The translations under genes and the position numbers were made by a program. Positions 11,691-24,551 of a stretch of 64,000 bases of DNA are shown here, in pieces. Each line of letters begins with the position of its first letter. Position 1 is the first letter of the stretch. The notes below the pieces were generated by a model. That model was given only the letters and a program-made list of their open reading frames with translations. It searched no databases and had not been told where the DNA came from. Source of the DNA: Takakia lepidozioides (Eukaryota; Streptophyta; Takakiopsida; Takakiales; Takakiaceae); NCBI GenBank assembly GCA_030704615.1, contig CM060733.1:8122001-8186000 (forward strand). The letters are read 5' to 3'.

Positions 11691-12341
11691 ATAATATTCT
11701 ACAGTCTGAAACCATAAGTGACCTATTGTGCATAGTACAAGTGTTGCTCAACCAATTAGTCAGCACTCTCCATGATCTCTCCTGCCTGCAGCTCATACTA
11801 CACTGAAGACCTTCCAAATGCGTTTGGTGCAATCAAAGGCTAAAGCTTTGCATCAGGTGCCACTTGGGTATCACGACAAGCAAGGTTATTCCTCAAGAAA
11901 GGTTTATTCCTCAAGAAAGGTTTATTCCTTGATGACTGCCCATGCAGCTGGCAAATTTACGGGGATAAGATGTGCTAATTCGTATCCCCCCTCTGTCGGG
12001 AGTGGTGACTTCAAAAGTTCTTATGAGGCTGCTCCAACTGAGTAACTTCGTCTCTTTCTGGATCGTTCATTATGACCAAGTCAAGCGTAGGAATCCCATC
12101 GGCCATTCTCGCCCACGGCCAGACGCTCGGACTTTCTAAGCCCAAGTGGCTTCCATGCAACCTCGCAATTGCCCAATGAACACCACATGAGATGTTTTCA
12201 ACACTGGAATACTAACCTGTGGATCATCTTACAGGGCATCCCGGAATCTCCTCGCTAGTGGGGCCATACTCATCAGCAGTGTACGTCCTGCATGGACTGC
12301 TACTACCTGAACAGGAACAATATATTATGCAAGATTTCTGG
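11691..12341. other. Intergenic stretch with short direct repeats
   Basis: No gene is recognised between the LINE tail and the dehydrogenase 3' end. At about 11,890-11,928 an 18-bp unit containing TTATTCCTCAAGAAAGG is repeated twice with a partial third. The remainder probably includes the dehydrogenase 3' UTR. Confidence 0.4.
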
Positions 12342-13758
12342 TCAAACCTGCTTTTGCTTGTTGGGTGATATCAACCCAGAGTGTGAGGCCAGAAGCCAGT
12401 CCCGGAGCCAAAGTGGCCACAACTGCAAACTTAGCGAGAAGCTTAGGTAGGAAAACATGCCAGGAAAATAACGCGGAGGGCTAGGACTCGTCACTTTATC
12501 CACCACAAGTTTGGCAAACTTTTCCGCGGGCATTGCATTAGCAAGAATCCGCCCTGCTGCACCATGTGAGGCAGCACTTCCTGTATCACCAGCCCAATCC
12601 TCCGATCAGAATTCAACGTACAATACGTAAACTCTGCCACCCTTATCCTCAGATTGCAGCTTGTCTAGAACAAACTAGAGCTGTACGAGTGTCCAGAGCA
12701 GCTTGTTGTCTTTGGGAAAGCCGTGCGAACTTTGATAGCCTGGATATCTCCTCTCCGTGACGTAAAGCACCATACATATATTAATTCGGTTTGTTTTGCT
12801 AATGCGGACATATCGAGATTCCTCATATGGTACGTGGTATGGTTGAGATAGATCTGGAGTGGTGTATCTGACATTGACAAAGTTACGCTACCACCTCCAT
12901 CATAGGCATAGATTATATTCCAGTTTGAACAACGTACATGGAAACGTCGTGCAGGGTGTGAACAAATTCGGAAGCAGCAGTAATGAATTTACAACAACAG
13001 AAAGCTTACATACAGACAATTGCAACAAGTCAGAAAGTGATTAAGCACGACCTGGATGAGCCCCATCACGCCGAAGACATTGACATCAAAATTGCGCCGA
13101 ATATCCTTCAATGACACTTCTGCCGACTGCCCCCCAACAGAAATGCCGGCATTGTTGACAAGAATGTCAATGCGCCCTGCTTGCTTCACTACCCTCGCGA
13201 CTGTATCTCTCACCGACTCTTCGGAGGTCACATCTAGAAAGCCAGTATCCATCCCGAGGTCACGAAGCTTTGCCATGCTCTCCAATGCCTGTACATCGGT
13301 AGCAAATACCTGCAAATTTAACCAAATTTTTGAGTTTAACAGTACATCGACCTTTGTATTGATGCCGAAGATCGAACAGGAACCATCAAGAACCATCTCG
13401 TATCTCCAGATCTCTCTTGAAAATATGTCATTGCCCCCATCGAGACAGATCGTGAATACAGTCGGTGCCTCATATATGCACACACCCGTGAGTGAGCACT
13501 GGCAACAAACCTCTAGCAACCGATATTGCGAACAGATATCCCCATAACTTTTCTGTAAAAGTACACTCATGGGGGCCTTTATTTCCTACACGTTCAAAGA
13601 ATCTGGAAGAATCATTGTCAAGGGCGTTCCGTCCAAGCTAATTTCAAACACACCTGACAGCCATAAGAGTAGAAGGCTTGGCAGTAGGCGAAGCCAATGC
13701 CGCCTTCACCACACCCGGTTACCAGAACAACTGGCCTTTGTTTCTCAGTTTTCGCCAT
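12342..13758 (-). CDS. Short-chain dehydrogenase/reductase, AYR1-like, possibly broken
   Basis: This is a classical SDR, most like NADPH-dependent 1-acyl-dihydroxyacetone-phosphate reductase (ether and glycerolipid synthesis at membranes). Exon 1 (13,654-13,758) starts at ATG and carries the nucleotide-binding VTGCGEGGIG. Exon 2 (13,052-13,309) carries ILVNNAGISVGG. The last exon (12,342-12,580) has the AMPAEKFAKLVV helix and a hydrophobic, tryptophan-rich C-terminus typical of the membrane-attached AYR1 group. All three have GT-AG borders, and exon 1 joins exon 2 in phase. I cannot find the middle exon that should hold the catalytic Tyr-x-x-x-Lys between 12,581 and 13,051. The phases require one or more missing exons of length 3n+1. 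It is therefore either a gene with a diverged exon I missed or a pseudogene with a deletion. It is divergent from PRD1. Confidence 0.75.
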
Positions 13759-14553
13759 AGGTTTCCTTGGCCAGGAAAACCTTTTGTTGAATTAGCTCCT
13801 CCTTCCCGTCGCTGCAACGATCTCACCTGCACTGCAATTGTGAAGAAGATGAGGGAGTTTTGTTCGTCAAAACTCAGATTACTATGTCGTCCAAGAACTT
13901 TATGGAACGATCCTAAGCAGAATATCTCATAAATTTCTTCCTCTTTGCCTAGTCCAGGCTCCTCTTTTTCCTTTTGCTATCCCCCTGCTGAAGATGGAGA
14001 AAGAAAATCACACCTAATTGATACTTTCAACACCCACTACGGATAATAAGAGGGTAGCGTCAATATTGACTCCGAGTCCCCCGCACTCCCATTGAACCGA
14101 GCTCCGTTCCCCTTCGCTCTCCTCTTTCTCTCTGTCCAATCTGGAGTCCCAATATCCTTCTGAAATTCTGACAGCTATAGCTATTATATTCACAGTTGGA
14201 TCGCATTCAATGCTTGCAACTGATTGAAAACATTTGCAGCACCCGGCCCAAAGTTACTCTTGAGTTGAGGAGCGACACAATTCACGGCTCGTAGATCTGG
14301 CAAAGTGCTGAGAGCATTTATACCGAAACTCCGCTGTCGTGTAGGTAAATCTTTGAACTGAGTTTTGGAATCTGACGTGGTATCAGTGCGAAAAGCATCT
14401 TGTCTCAAACCAAGGTTGGAGAACCGCAGTATCAGTTACACTAGAGGAAACGACAGAGTCGTTCCTTGCATTCTACTTACATTCTTTCTGAGTCAAGCCA
14501 CATCACACCGAGAGCACTCCGGAATCGCATTTGGATTTTTGCAAGCTCTCTGG
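13759..14553. promoter_or_regulatory. Shared divergent promoter region (SDR and PRD1)
   Basis: About 795 bp separate the dehydrogenase ATG (-) from the PRD1 ATG (+). The two genes should share this region for 5' UTRs and promoters. I see no unambiguous TATA box. Pyrimidine-rich stretches lie at about 13,930-14,150. The assignment rests on gene positions only. Confidence 0.4.
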
Positions 14554-17500
14554 ATGGCTGGCAGCGACGCAGATTGGAGGAAGGCGCATTGGCACAGCAG
14601 CTGTGAGCCAGTGGCGATTGAACCAATCGGATGCGCGCAGGGGCACAGGCCATCCCTGTTGCTCCGTGCAGGACAGGGGGGTTGCATTTGCCTGCTTTGC
14701 TTTTCGAATCTGATCACTGAGCCCTCTGCATTCGTCACGCACCGTGGCTATGCTCTCTCCGAATTTTTGCAGGCATTGGAGGATGACTGTTTTTGTAGTA
14801 CGCTAATGCTGCATCACCGTCATGTTTTGGTAGCTCCATTATCGGAAGCCATTTGCTGCTGCACTGACCAAGGGCTTGCCAAGTCGATGATGCACATCGT
14901 TTTGAGCCTCTGTCGGTTAGTTGCAGATGAGATGGGAGCTTTACTTGAAGACTTTATTTTGCACATCACCCTACAACTGAGCTCTACTACATCTCTGTGG
15001 AGCAGGAGTCACTGCTTCAGTGTAAGCATTGCAGGAGAATCCAATAAAGAGTTTTCCGGGTGATGTCGGTGCAAAATCGTCATTAGTGTACTGATGGATT
15101 GTCTTGGACTCGAAAGTGTTATGCAGTGTCTTTTGAATGTGAAGGAACCCGAAGTCGTTCATAATTACTCAGGTCCTAAAACAAGGTCAATACAGGTCAA
15201 GCGACGAAGTCGAAGTTGCTATCGAATGTGTACCTTCTTCATCTTTATTGCGAGAAAACAGCTGTTTCTATTTTCTACTCCATAAGCTGCTTGATCTCTG
15301 AGATTCAAAGTTGGATGTCGCGGGATTCATTGTCTACGATTGCAGCTGTAGTTTTCTTCTAAGGCAACTGTGTCTGCTATCTCAGCTACATATAATGGGA
15401 CTTCTGTTGGAGCTTCACTGCAACCGGGACAGTTATGTTCCACAGGCGATCAAGACTCAACAAGGGTTTCTCCATGATCTAATACATGCCCTACAGCTTC
15501 CTGGGTAAGAGACGCTCTCTATCAAGTATTAGAAAACCGCCGATGATAAATCCCAAACCCTAGGGTCCCTTCTATATCTAAATTACTAGGGAAGGTGTTG
15601 GATCTGTTCATTCCAGCAGGGAATCTGTTGTCTGTGATGTACTAAGCGCGTATTGGCTTGTGATTATTGAGCTGAAAGAAGCATGACTGGAATCGTGTAA
15701 TTTTTTGCCAGGCATACCAATCCTGTGTGCTTGAATGAATATCTGATCTCTAACAAGTGACCACCTGCATCTTGGATAGACTGACTCTTGTTCTAGAATG
15801 TACACAATCTCACAACTTGCTATACATATGATAGCAGTGATGAAATACAAGGGGAGATTCTTTACATTCTTTACAAACTGGCCTCCCTTCAAGATGGGAC
15901 TGAGGAACTTCTCAGATTCTGCCCAAACTTGATTCACCTGGCAGTAAGTGCCCTGTTGAAGACTGTGTCTGATGAGCTCAGGACGAACTGCATTGGTATG
16001 TTTTGCCTTCTTTCTTGCAAACGACCTCTACAAGCAAAAACATAATAAACAGGTCAAGCATGGTGTTATGTTCACGGCTCCTTGCATGTCACTTGTTTTC
16101 CTGTACAGGAATTGCCTCTCTTGAATACATGTCATGTGGCAATGTATGTGCTTCATATGCAAGGAACTAATTATTATCCATGTATATGCAGCTCTTTTGA
16201 CTGTATTAGCTCAGGGCTGTGTCTTCAATATCAGCCTTCCAATGATGGTGGATGAGAATGCCTCTCAAGAAGATTGCATTCTGAACCTGAAAGATGTACA
16301 ATCAAAGCAATCAGGCTGTTCCTTTGTAAGGACATTTGCGGAGGCCATCAAAGGATCACTTTTGTCATCAGACTCTGAAGTTCAGATTACCGCGCTTCAG
16401 TTAATTATTCATGTATGTCCTGATGGAGCAAATATCAAAGATGAGCTTCACATTCTTGTCGAAGAGGGCTTGACGGACTACATATATGAGATACTGAGAG
16501 TATCAGGTCAGCATCAAGTGCCAGTTTTGAGGACAATTCAGATGGAACTGCACTTCAAGTATCATGCTTCTGCTTAATGCCACATGCACATCTTTAAATG
16601 GCTCTGTGAGACCTCTGCCACTGCAGCAGATCTCGCTTTTCTTCTCATTTTGTCTATGAATTGTGATGCAGGTAATCTAGAGCCTATTGTGGCAACAGCC
16701 ATGCATGCTTTATCTATACTGTCAGCAACAGGGACCATATTTTCTCAGCGTTTTTCACTTGGACTCGAGGCAGTGACTCGCGTACTAAAACATTCTACTC
16801 AAGCTCCCTTCGGGACAGTACAGAAAGACACACTTCTTATAATAGCCATTGGGATATCTGATTGCCCGGGACTCATTTCTGCCACCCGAGCTGAGCATCT
16901 TGTCCTTCTTTTGACAAAGTTGCTTCAACGGTATGCTACTTTGATGAAAGACCATTCCATCTCTGATGCAGATGGCTGTGGCCTCTCCCCTGATACCCTG
17001 AATGCCACATGCTCAGCCCTGATTGCTCTTCTTAAAGCACCCTGTTGTTCCAGCACTACATCCATTATCAAGATGCTTCAAGAAGCCGTGACAAGTGTCA
17101 TCATGTGTGTAAGAAATGACACGGATTATGGGGTTGAGCACAGTGGGTTGAAGTATTCAACCTGCCTACTACAAGAAGCCTACATTTTCTGCAGGCCACA
17201 GACTCTCAAGGATGCAACCAACCGCGATATTCTACAAGTACTGTTAGAACTATGTGACTTGCATCTCCTTCCTTCATTTACAGCCAACTTTCCGAATGTA
17301 GAAGATGAAGAAACAATTCAAACCATCTTTAAAACCTTCACTCTGATTCTTCAGGATGAATGCCTGGCAAGTAGAGCTCTGTTTGCCAGAAAGCTAGCCT
17401 CAGCATTCTGGTTTAGTCTTGGTTTCGAGGCCATGGCTCGATTTCCTTCAGAGCAACTGAAGCAGACTGCTTACGAGTTCATCAGTGTTCTGATTGACCA

Positions 17501-20500
17501 ACTTACCTCATGTGGACAACTCATCAGAGGAGCTATACCAGACTTGCCCTCTGATCCAAGAGGCCTATTCACCTTGCTCGAACAGAGGAGTTCTGGAAAT
17601 GATCAGCTTATGTCATCTCATCGAGCTATCATCACTCTCCTCTATACCAGCCACTTCCATGATGACAGGTCCAGTTTTCTTCATCATCCTTCTGTGCCTC
17701 TCACTTTGGCATAGTTCATTACTAATTTCTTATGGAGACCAGATTTCCTCACAAGTAGGAAGCTAGGTATGAAAAGTACCTGTATGAACATACTTTATCT
17801 CCCTGGAATTATGTCTCTTGGTCTTGGCAACCCAGGAGTTGTGGATTGTATGTACATACAACTGGATTGTTTCAAAGCATTTTCTCTTCAAAAAAGCTAA
17901 CGACCCTTGAGTTTCATCCATCGTCCTCATGTAAACTTATGAACAATTCAGAAAACTTGTACTGTCAATCCAAGTGTGGGCTCATTGAACAGATTTGTGT
18001 CCTGATTCCCAAGTTTTGTGCAGGCTTGCAGAAGATAACCAGCTGATGGCTTCACTAGAGCAGCACCTTCTTGTGAATAATGCTTCATCCCTGGTGGAAA
18101 AGTCGGCTTCTCTTGTGGTCCTCAAGCAATTTCTTGTCCTGTATGTCAGTGCAAGAGGAAGTTTTGACAGCTGTGGTGTGCCCTACAGCATTGAGGCAGA
18201 AAATATTTTGATGAATATTCTGGACGGGGCTGACAGCAGTTTGCTCTCATCTGAAACTCCCAAACATGTCCTTAGATGGCTTCTCAAAAAGGAGTGCCTC
18301 AGAGAGATGAACAGGGGGCATCTCCTTCTGTGGTTTAAGGCTGCCGAGAGAGCTGATGTAGTCAACGAAGAATTCCTAGGCAATGCAAGGGACATTGAGC
18401 AAGATATCAAAGGAACTTTGGAGAAAGGGCTATCCTGTCAAGGTTTACAGACTCTTGCCCAGCTGATCGAAGAAGATGACTGTGTGATAGAAATTATTGT
18501 GTCTTTGTTTGATGACATAGCAGAAAAGCATCGTGATGACAATATTAGGGTTGTTGCTAACACAGTCACAAGTATTGTCAGGGAGTGCCCATCGGCTGCA
18601 CGACAATTGCATAGACATGCAATCATTTGCAGCTTGCGGCGATGGATGATGTTGCATGGTTTCAAGGCTCCCTCGTCGACTCTTGCAGCCTGTGTCGAGC
18701 TTCTCTTTCAGTTGGTGCTCTACCTTACACCAGAAGAGGCCATTATGGATAATGGGTCCTGGTGCGACATTGCAAAGCAGGTAAGTTACTAATGTGGAAA
18801 ATCTAGTAATCACTGAGGTTTTCTTCACTGATCATTTTTTGAATTATGAGCTAAATAGTGCAAAGATGTCAGCAAAACTAGTCTCTCATCCCCTTTTTTG
18901 CATCCATTCGCAAGATGTCTTAACCAGTTTGGGAAGGGAGTAACATTGCTGATGATATCAACATTATAATTTCTAGTATGATATCAATGCTAGGCCTTAG
19001 AATAAACATGAATTTCCTGCAATCGCATTGTCACCATCTGTGTGCGAAGCTGAAGGTAATCCAGACTGAGCTTTTACCCAGGTGGGGTAAAATCCATAAC
19101 AGGCTTTGGCAGGAATTTTAGTCCGGGAGTCACACACAGCCAACCTCCAAAAAGGAGAAGCCAATAAGTACTTTGTTTCCCGGGGACATTATCTCTTTCC
19201 AATTGCTGTTAGTTTCCCCTATTGCTCCAGAAACTTCAGTATCTAGAATCTCTTATCCAGCTCATCGTGTTTCCTCACTTAACAGATTGCTTAGGATTAT
19301 CAAATACAAGCCTGACCTCCGTTTGATCTTATGCAGTCCACGATGCTCTTCTTAGCTCGGATGACCGACATCAACAATGTGACAAATAGTGGGGCACTCC
19401 CTCTCCTGAATTTCCTTGGGTTAATACTGTACAGATCCACTGAAATCAACAGTTTATTGGAGGCATCGGAAGCCATATGTTATGGAGGTGAACTCTGTGC
19501 AGTTCTGGAACCGCACATTATACGTGCATCAGAGAAAGGCCCCAAATTGTCTAAGATGGATGTGGAGACTGATGAAGGATTGACCTTGAGCAGCTCCCTC
19601 TTGTTCCACCTTCTGTGGTTAAGATGGTAATTTTCCCTGTCGCTCAATTTCTTTTGTAAAAGGAGATTATCCTCTAACAAGACCAGGGACCGCAGTGCAC
19701 ACTTCTTCTGGCCATGCTCTACTTGACGTAGATTGTCTTTGCAGTGGATGATCCTAACAGCCATGAATGTTGTAATTTGCCAGTGCACGGAGACACCAGA
19801 GTTATGATACACAGGAGCAAAGCAACTTGCAGTTTCTGGGTCTCCCGACAGCTTCCATGGTGATACCCATAGCCAGTGTTCAGACTTCCTTCGAGGCCTC
19901 CCAGACAAGCATTTCGTGTGAGCATCTGTGCCAGATTCTCTATTTTGGCCCATCCCGGTGGAAAGTTTTGGCATCATCTTGCCTTGCTGAGATCTTTTCA
20001 CAGCTTACAGACAGCAGACACATTAATCCTAGCAAGGACGAACAGCACCTGGTGGAAGCCTCAGCAACTTTTTGGAAATCTGTGACTATGGTTCTCCAAG
20101 GAGCTGTTTTGTGGGTTGATGACTTGGTCCAAAAGAATGCATCATATTGTCTAGCATGTCTCCTGACAACTAAGTATGTAACCCCACAGCAGAATGATGC
20201 TATTCAGAGGAGCCCTTGGTACCATCTATTGGCTGAGGATCTGATGCTCACCCTTTCCTGTCCCCCCTTGCTTCAAGATGCCAAAAATTTTGAGAGAAGA
20301 AGTCATCACACAGCACATGTAGTTTTGACCATCATGCAAGCCTGCCCACGAAATGACTGGGTAGCCTCTGTTTTCAGTTCTCTTCAGATCACCAATATCA
20401 TTGACAAGCTTCAACTCTCACAGAACATCACACCTACAATTGTGGGCTTGTTCATAGAGCTCTTACATGCCCGCCACCTTGACAGTGAGCATCTGCAGAA

Positions 20501-20921
20501 ACTACGAGATCTATTTCAGGTAAGGAGCACTAAGCTAGTTGTAACCATTTCAACGGTCATTTACAGACATCAGTCCCAGAGTAGTTTCTCACCTATATGT
20601 CAAATCTTGGAAAGTTTTACTGTGCATTTCTTATGGCAGGCTACCCGGAGGAGCATATACAGAGAGATTTCTGCTGTGGGACACATGGAGGGAGGCATAC
20701 CAGCACTGGGGTCCAGCACATATGCAGTCAGCTGTAGTTGTTTGTGTCAAGGGAACCCCATGGAGCACATGAGCAGCCATGATCAGTTAATACACCTTGC
20801 TCTCTATCACAGCACAGATGCCCTCACATGTTCCAGTAACCCGTCTTTTGGCTCAAATCGCGCTGACACTGTCCTAATGGTGGCCAAAATTGATGAATTT
20901 CTCCAAAAAAGTAACTGTTAA
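14554..20921 (+). CDS. PRD1: PRD1 meiotic recombination initiation protein
   Basis: PRD1 (putative recombination initiation defect 1) is a plant HEAT/ARM-like helical protein needed, with SPO11 and partners, for meiotic DNA double-strand breaks in the nucleus. Nine exons can be placed with GT-AG borders and consistent phases: 14,554-15,021; 15,386-15,504; 15,838-15,995; 16,192-16,506; 16,672-17,668; 18,024-18,780; 19,337-19,626; 19,784-20,519; 20,640-20,921. Together they give 4122 nt, 1373 residues, close to the roughly 1330 of Arabidopsis PRD1, with no internal stop. Family landmarks include GHRPSLLL and GGCICLLCFSNL near the N-terminus, ALQLPGDEIQGEIL across exons 2-3, TFAEAIKGSLLSSDSEVQI in exon 4, DDRLAEDNQLMASLEQ across exons 5-6 and SPWYHLLAEDL in exon 8. 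The first ATG of the conserved frame is used as start. The exon 1 donor is the least certain border. It looks functional. Confidence 0.92.
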
Positions 20922-21542
20922 GAGTAGGCCTTGTGTTGACTGCCAGACTCCCTGTTTGTCATGATTTCAATAATTTTTAGCCAGCTCGAGAGACCATGCC
21001 TGGAACCTCTCCCTGCATCGTTGCATCAATCCAAAAACTCATAGCAAACTTCCGTATAATTCATACTAACTCTTGGGGGGGCAGCCCGGTGGTAGGGTGT
21101 TTGAACCCTGCCTATCCAGTACTAGATTGTCATGGATTCTACTCATTTGTCCATTTGCCCTTGGAAGGGCTGTGTATAACGCAGATGATCCGTCATCCCT
21201 GGACATAAAACTCTCTCTCCTTTCCCTTCCCTTCCCTTTCTTTACAGACCGTCTGGTCAGCCTTGGTGAGTGCCTCTGGGATACTGGTTACAGGGAACAT
21301 TCCCACCGATGGGATAAAATACCCACATTCAAGACTGGCCCTAAGATCTCATATTTGAATGTGCTAAAACATCTACTGAGTCTTCCTCTTTGTCCTTCCA
21401 CCTCCAGCACTGTTTCCAGAAACATCTCTCAATCTGTCTCTCTCCATGCACTCTCTAGGGGCCCTGTAGATGATTTAAATCTTTATTTCAGTCTAGCACA
21501 GCTAACACATTTTACTGGAGGGTCGCCAAAGGCCAGAACACC
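20922..21542. other. Convergent 3' region between PRD1 and VPS24, with SINE-like sequence
   Basis: This holds both genes' 3' UTRs. At about 21,071-21,230 a stretch with GGTGGTAGGGTGTTTGAACCC resembles a tRNA-derived SINE head with a B box, but I could not fix its borders or match it to the other SINEs. No open frame here is convincing. Confidence 0.45.
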
Positions 21543-24500
21543 TCAGGAGCGAACATTGGCCAAACGAGATCGTAAGACTTCAAGCTCAGCCTCATCATCA
21601 GCTCCCTCTGCGACTGCCTCTTGTTGCTGTATACACCACAACCATGACCCTTCTATGAGATGGTTGTCTTGCAACTTACCAAACTTATCAAGCACCCTCA
21701 TTTGGGACAGATAATTGTGCTTCAATCTAACAGATGACCCATAGCCCTCACAGAATGATTTTACCACCAGTCTGTAGTAGGAAAAGGGTAGCAAGAGAAG
21801 GTGAGAGAAAAGACTGAAAGAAAGAAACTACACAGAGACAGAGAGTAATGTAGAGAGTAATGTATAGACGTGGTGCAAACCAGTGTTGGGTGGTTACCCG
21901 CCGGGACCCAGGTTAACCGCCGGTTCAGGTTCAGGTTAACCGGAACCGGGCCCATTCCTACAAAACCTGACCTGGAACCGGAACCTGCCAATGGGGATCA
22001 GCGCAGAACTGAACTGGCGGTTCCTGCTGGGTGTGAGAACCGGAGAACCGGGGCGCAGGGGGATAAAAACAGGTTCCCGTTCTTGACCCCTTGGTGGGGC
22101 TGGTGGCCCAGGGCAAAACTTATTTAATGCTCTCAAGCTCCTGAGATCCTGGGTTCAATGCTTGAAGGCCATGAGATTCTATGTTCAATGCTTCAGCGCC
22201 ATGAGATCTTGGGCTCAATCTCCAGCTCCATGATATCCTGGCTAAGTTCATTAACAAAATGTTTGAAGATGCCAATACTTGCCAGGTAGCTGAATAGTAC
22301 TGTCAACCCATAAAATTTTACCCATTTTCTTCTACCAGTTTATTTAGAGTATTTTTGTTTTTTTTTTTGTGTTAGTGAAAACTAACAAAATCGTTGGATT
22401 CTAGTTCAAATATGTGAACACACTGCTATTTAATCTACCGGACTGATAAAATATTTTAAATCTAATTAAATTAAACAAATATATTTTTAAAATAGAACCG
22501 GAACCTAACCGGAACCGATGGTTTTTATCAGCAACTAACCGGTAACCGGAACCGCCCCCATGTTTAAAAGTTGGATCCGCAACCGGACCGGAACCGGCTC
22601 AATAAAAAAAAACCGGAACCGGATCCGGAACCGTCTCTTGAAATAATTGTGGAACCGGAACCGAAGGTTCCTTCACAAATGCAAGAACCGCCCAACACTG
22701 GTGCAAACATACCTCTTTCTCTGCTTCAGGCTCTTCATGGGCAGGCTGCTTGAGTCGTTCCCTTCGAGCAGCTGCAGAGGGCAGCTGGGCAGCAGTCTCT
22801 CCAGCAAGCTCTGAAAGAACCTTGTCAACCTCTTCCTCAATTTCGTCTTCCATATCCTCATGGTCTAGGGCTGAGTCCAAACCCTCACTTACCATCTCCT
22901 CAATCACTCCCATCTGCACCAAACCACCAAACCAACCACCCCACGTCAACCACTTTCAAGACAACGAGTGTCAACTCTCTCATGGGCCCCAGAGGGCCTA
23001 CAAGTGAACTAAGAGAGAGAGAGACTCTCTAAGTACCCTAGAATGACATCCCGTGAAGGAAAGGTTTGGAGGTGCAATGCAAGAAGAGAGGAGGGTAAGA
23101 TGGCCCCCACTACCATCACTGCATGCTCACTTGTGGCAGGACCTACCTTTGTACATACAGTTGGTTCTGAAATAAGAAAGAAGATGATGACAATGATGTA
23201 GTAAAGCTCTCCCAGAGAAGGAGAGAGACACAAAGATAGAGATCATGCACTCATTAGACTTTGCTTGCCGATAGAGACCTTCATCATTTCGCGTGAAAGT
23301 TCTTGCATTGTAACGGCCATTTCAGGAGCCTTCATGAGGCCGTTCACGAGCTTCATCACCTCTGAGCTCTTCTGCAAGTGCCCTACTGCCCTCGCCGTGG
23401 CTGTCACCCATATCCCACCAACCACCTTCTTCTGTGAGCTGTAGATGGATCAGATCCTTATTCTGTGGCTCAACTCATAATTCGAGACCCCACTCTTTAT
23501 AGTCTGTTTCTGACATGTTATATTTTCATTTGTCTCCACGTTTGTGAATTAGCAACAAATCCCATGGGCAAGTTAGAAAACCCGTCATGTGCGTTGATCA
23601 AGGCTATTGAGCACGAGATATATCAAGTCTGCTGACATGTTCCAGATAAACAAAGCCTTGAATTTTGAGGCAAGATGACAAGGGGCAATATATTTACCGA
23701 CACTCTCTCCCAAGTGCATGGACACGGAGTTGAGCTGTGCTCGATTCTCATAGAGCCGTGCCACCACTTTCCGTGCACTCACCAGCTCCCTGGCCAGAGA
23801 CTGCGGCCAGCAAAGTCTGAAGTGAGGATCAAATGAGACTCTTTGTACATTATTCAGGCCTGTGTAACAGAGTAGTGAAGCAAACAACGAATGGGGTGAT
23901 TTGTGGACACCTTGGCAGATTGCATGTCATTCCGTTTGGCAGCTTCTTTGATGGACTTTTGAACATTTTTCTCTTCCCTCTGTATGTCTGTCCATCCAGT
24001 CCATAAATGCACCCTGATATGATCAATGAGGAAACGTAATTTTATGTGCACTTACAACTGACGTCATGAAGCAAATCGGAGGAAGTCAGGGTTGAAGAGA
24101 AATTCACAGGTGAGAATCATGAGGCATAGATAGCACGAACACAGGTCTATCCATATCCAATTGTCGCTGAATAGAGGTCGTACGGTTGCTGAGCCTAATG
24201 ACTAATGCCTATGGGCAGATTGCCATCATCAAAGGAAACATTGTTGATCTTGGCGGAGCAAACCTAGCCTTCAATCAACTTCTGCTAATGTAGCCCAGTG
24301 CTTCCAACAGTTCAGTGACAGATATCGAATTGTATCAACCCATTTCAACATCACAGTAATAAGCATACTGTTCATTGAAGCACTGCAACTAGATCCTTTC
24401 CTAACTCACGTAAGGGAGAGAGATAAGTGATCGACATACCACGGACCTGGCGATCAACATTGCGGGCCTCCTGCCGCAGCTTACGCTGCCACTCACGCAG

Positions 24501-24551
24501 CTGCTCCTGTGGCGTGAGCTTTGGCCTCAACACTCCGAGCAGTTTCTCCAT
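21543..24551 (-). CDS. VPS24: VPS24 (CHMP3), ESCRT-III subunit
   Basis: This encodes the ESCRT-III subunit VPS24, which polymerises on endosomal membranes with SNF7 and VPS2 to form intraluminal vesicles. Six exons on the minus strand join in phase: 24,440-24,551; 23,911-23,987; 23,698-23,800; 23,279-23,400; 22,713-22,913; 21,543-21,626. They total 699 nt, 232 residues, close to Arabidopsis VPS24 (about 229). The N-terminus MEKLLGVLRPK and the basic LREWQRKLRQEARNVDRQVR fit the membrane-binding core helix. EAAKRNDMQSAK, LYENRAQLNSVSMHLGES and VGHLQKSSEVMKLVN follow as in the family. The acidic tail ends in a MIM1-like helix (ELEVLRSRLANVR) for VPS4 binding. The last intron contains a hAT insertion. 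No stops or shifts are seen, so the gene looks functional. Confidence 0.93.
21881..22700. mobile_element. Non-autonomous hAT element with 8-bp target duplication
   Basis: An 820-bp element is bounded by inverted termini CAGTGTTGGGTGGTT (left) and the reverse complement of CAGTGTTGGGCGGTT (right). The flanking sequence GTGCAAAC is duplicated exactly at 21,873-21,880 and 22,701-22,708. The 8-bp duplication and CAGTG termini are diagnostic of hAT transposons. The inner ends are dense in AACCGG/CCGGTT motifs (21,895-22,060 and 22,495-22,670), which are likely subterminal transposase-binding repeats. There is no transposase frame, so it must be mobilised in trans. It lies in the last VPS24 intron, beginning about 12 bp past the 5' splice site of exon 5 in transcript orientation. 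Confidence 0.92.
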
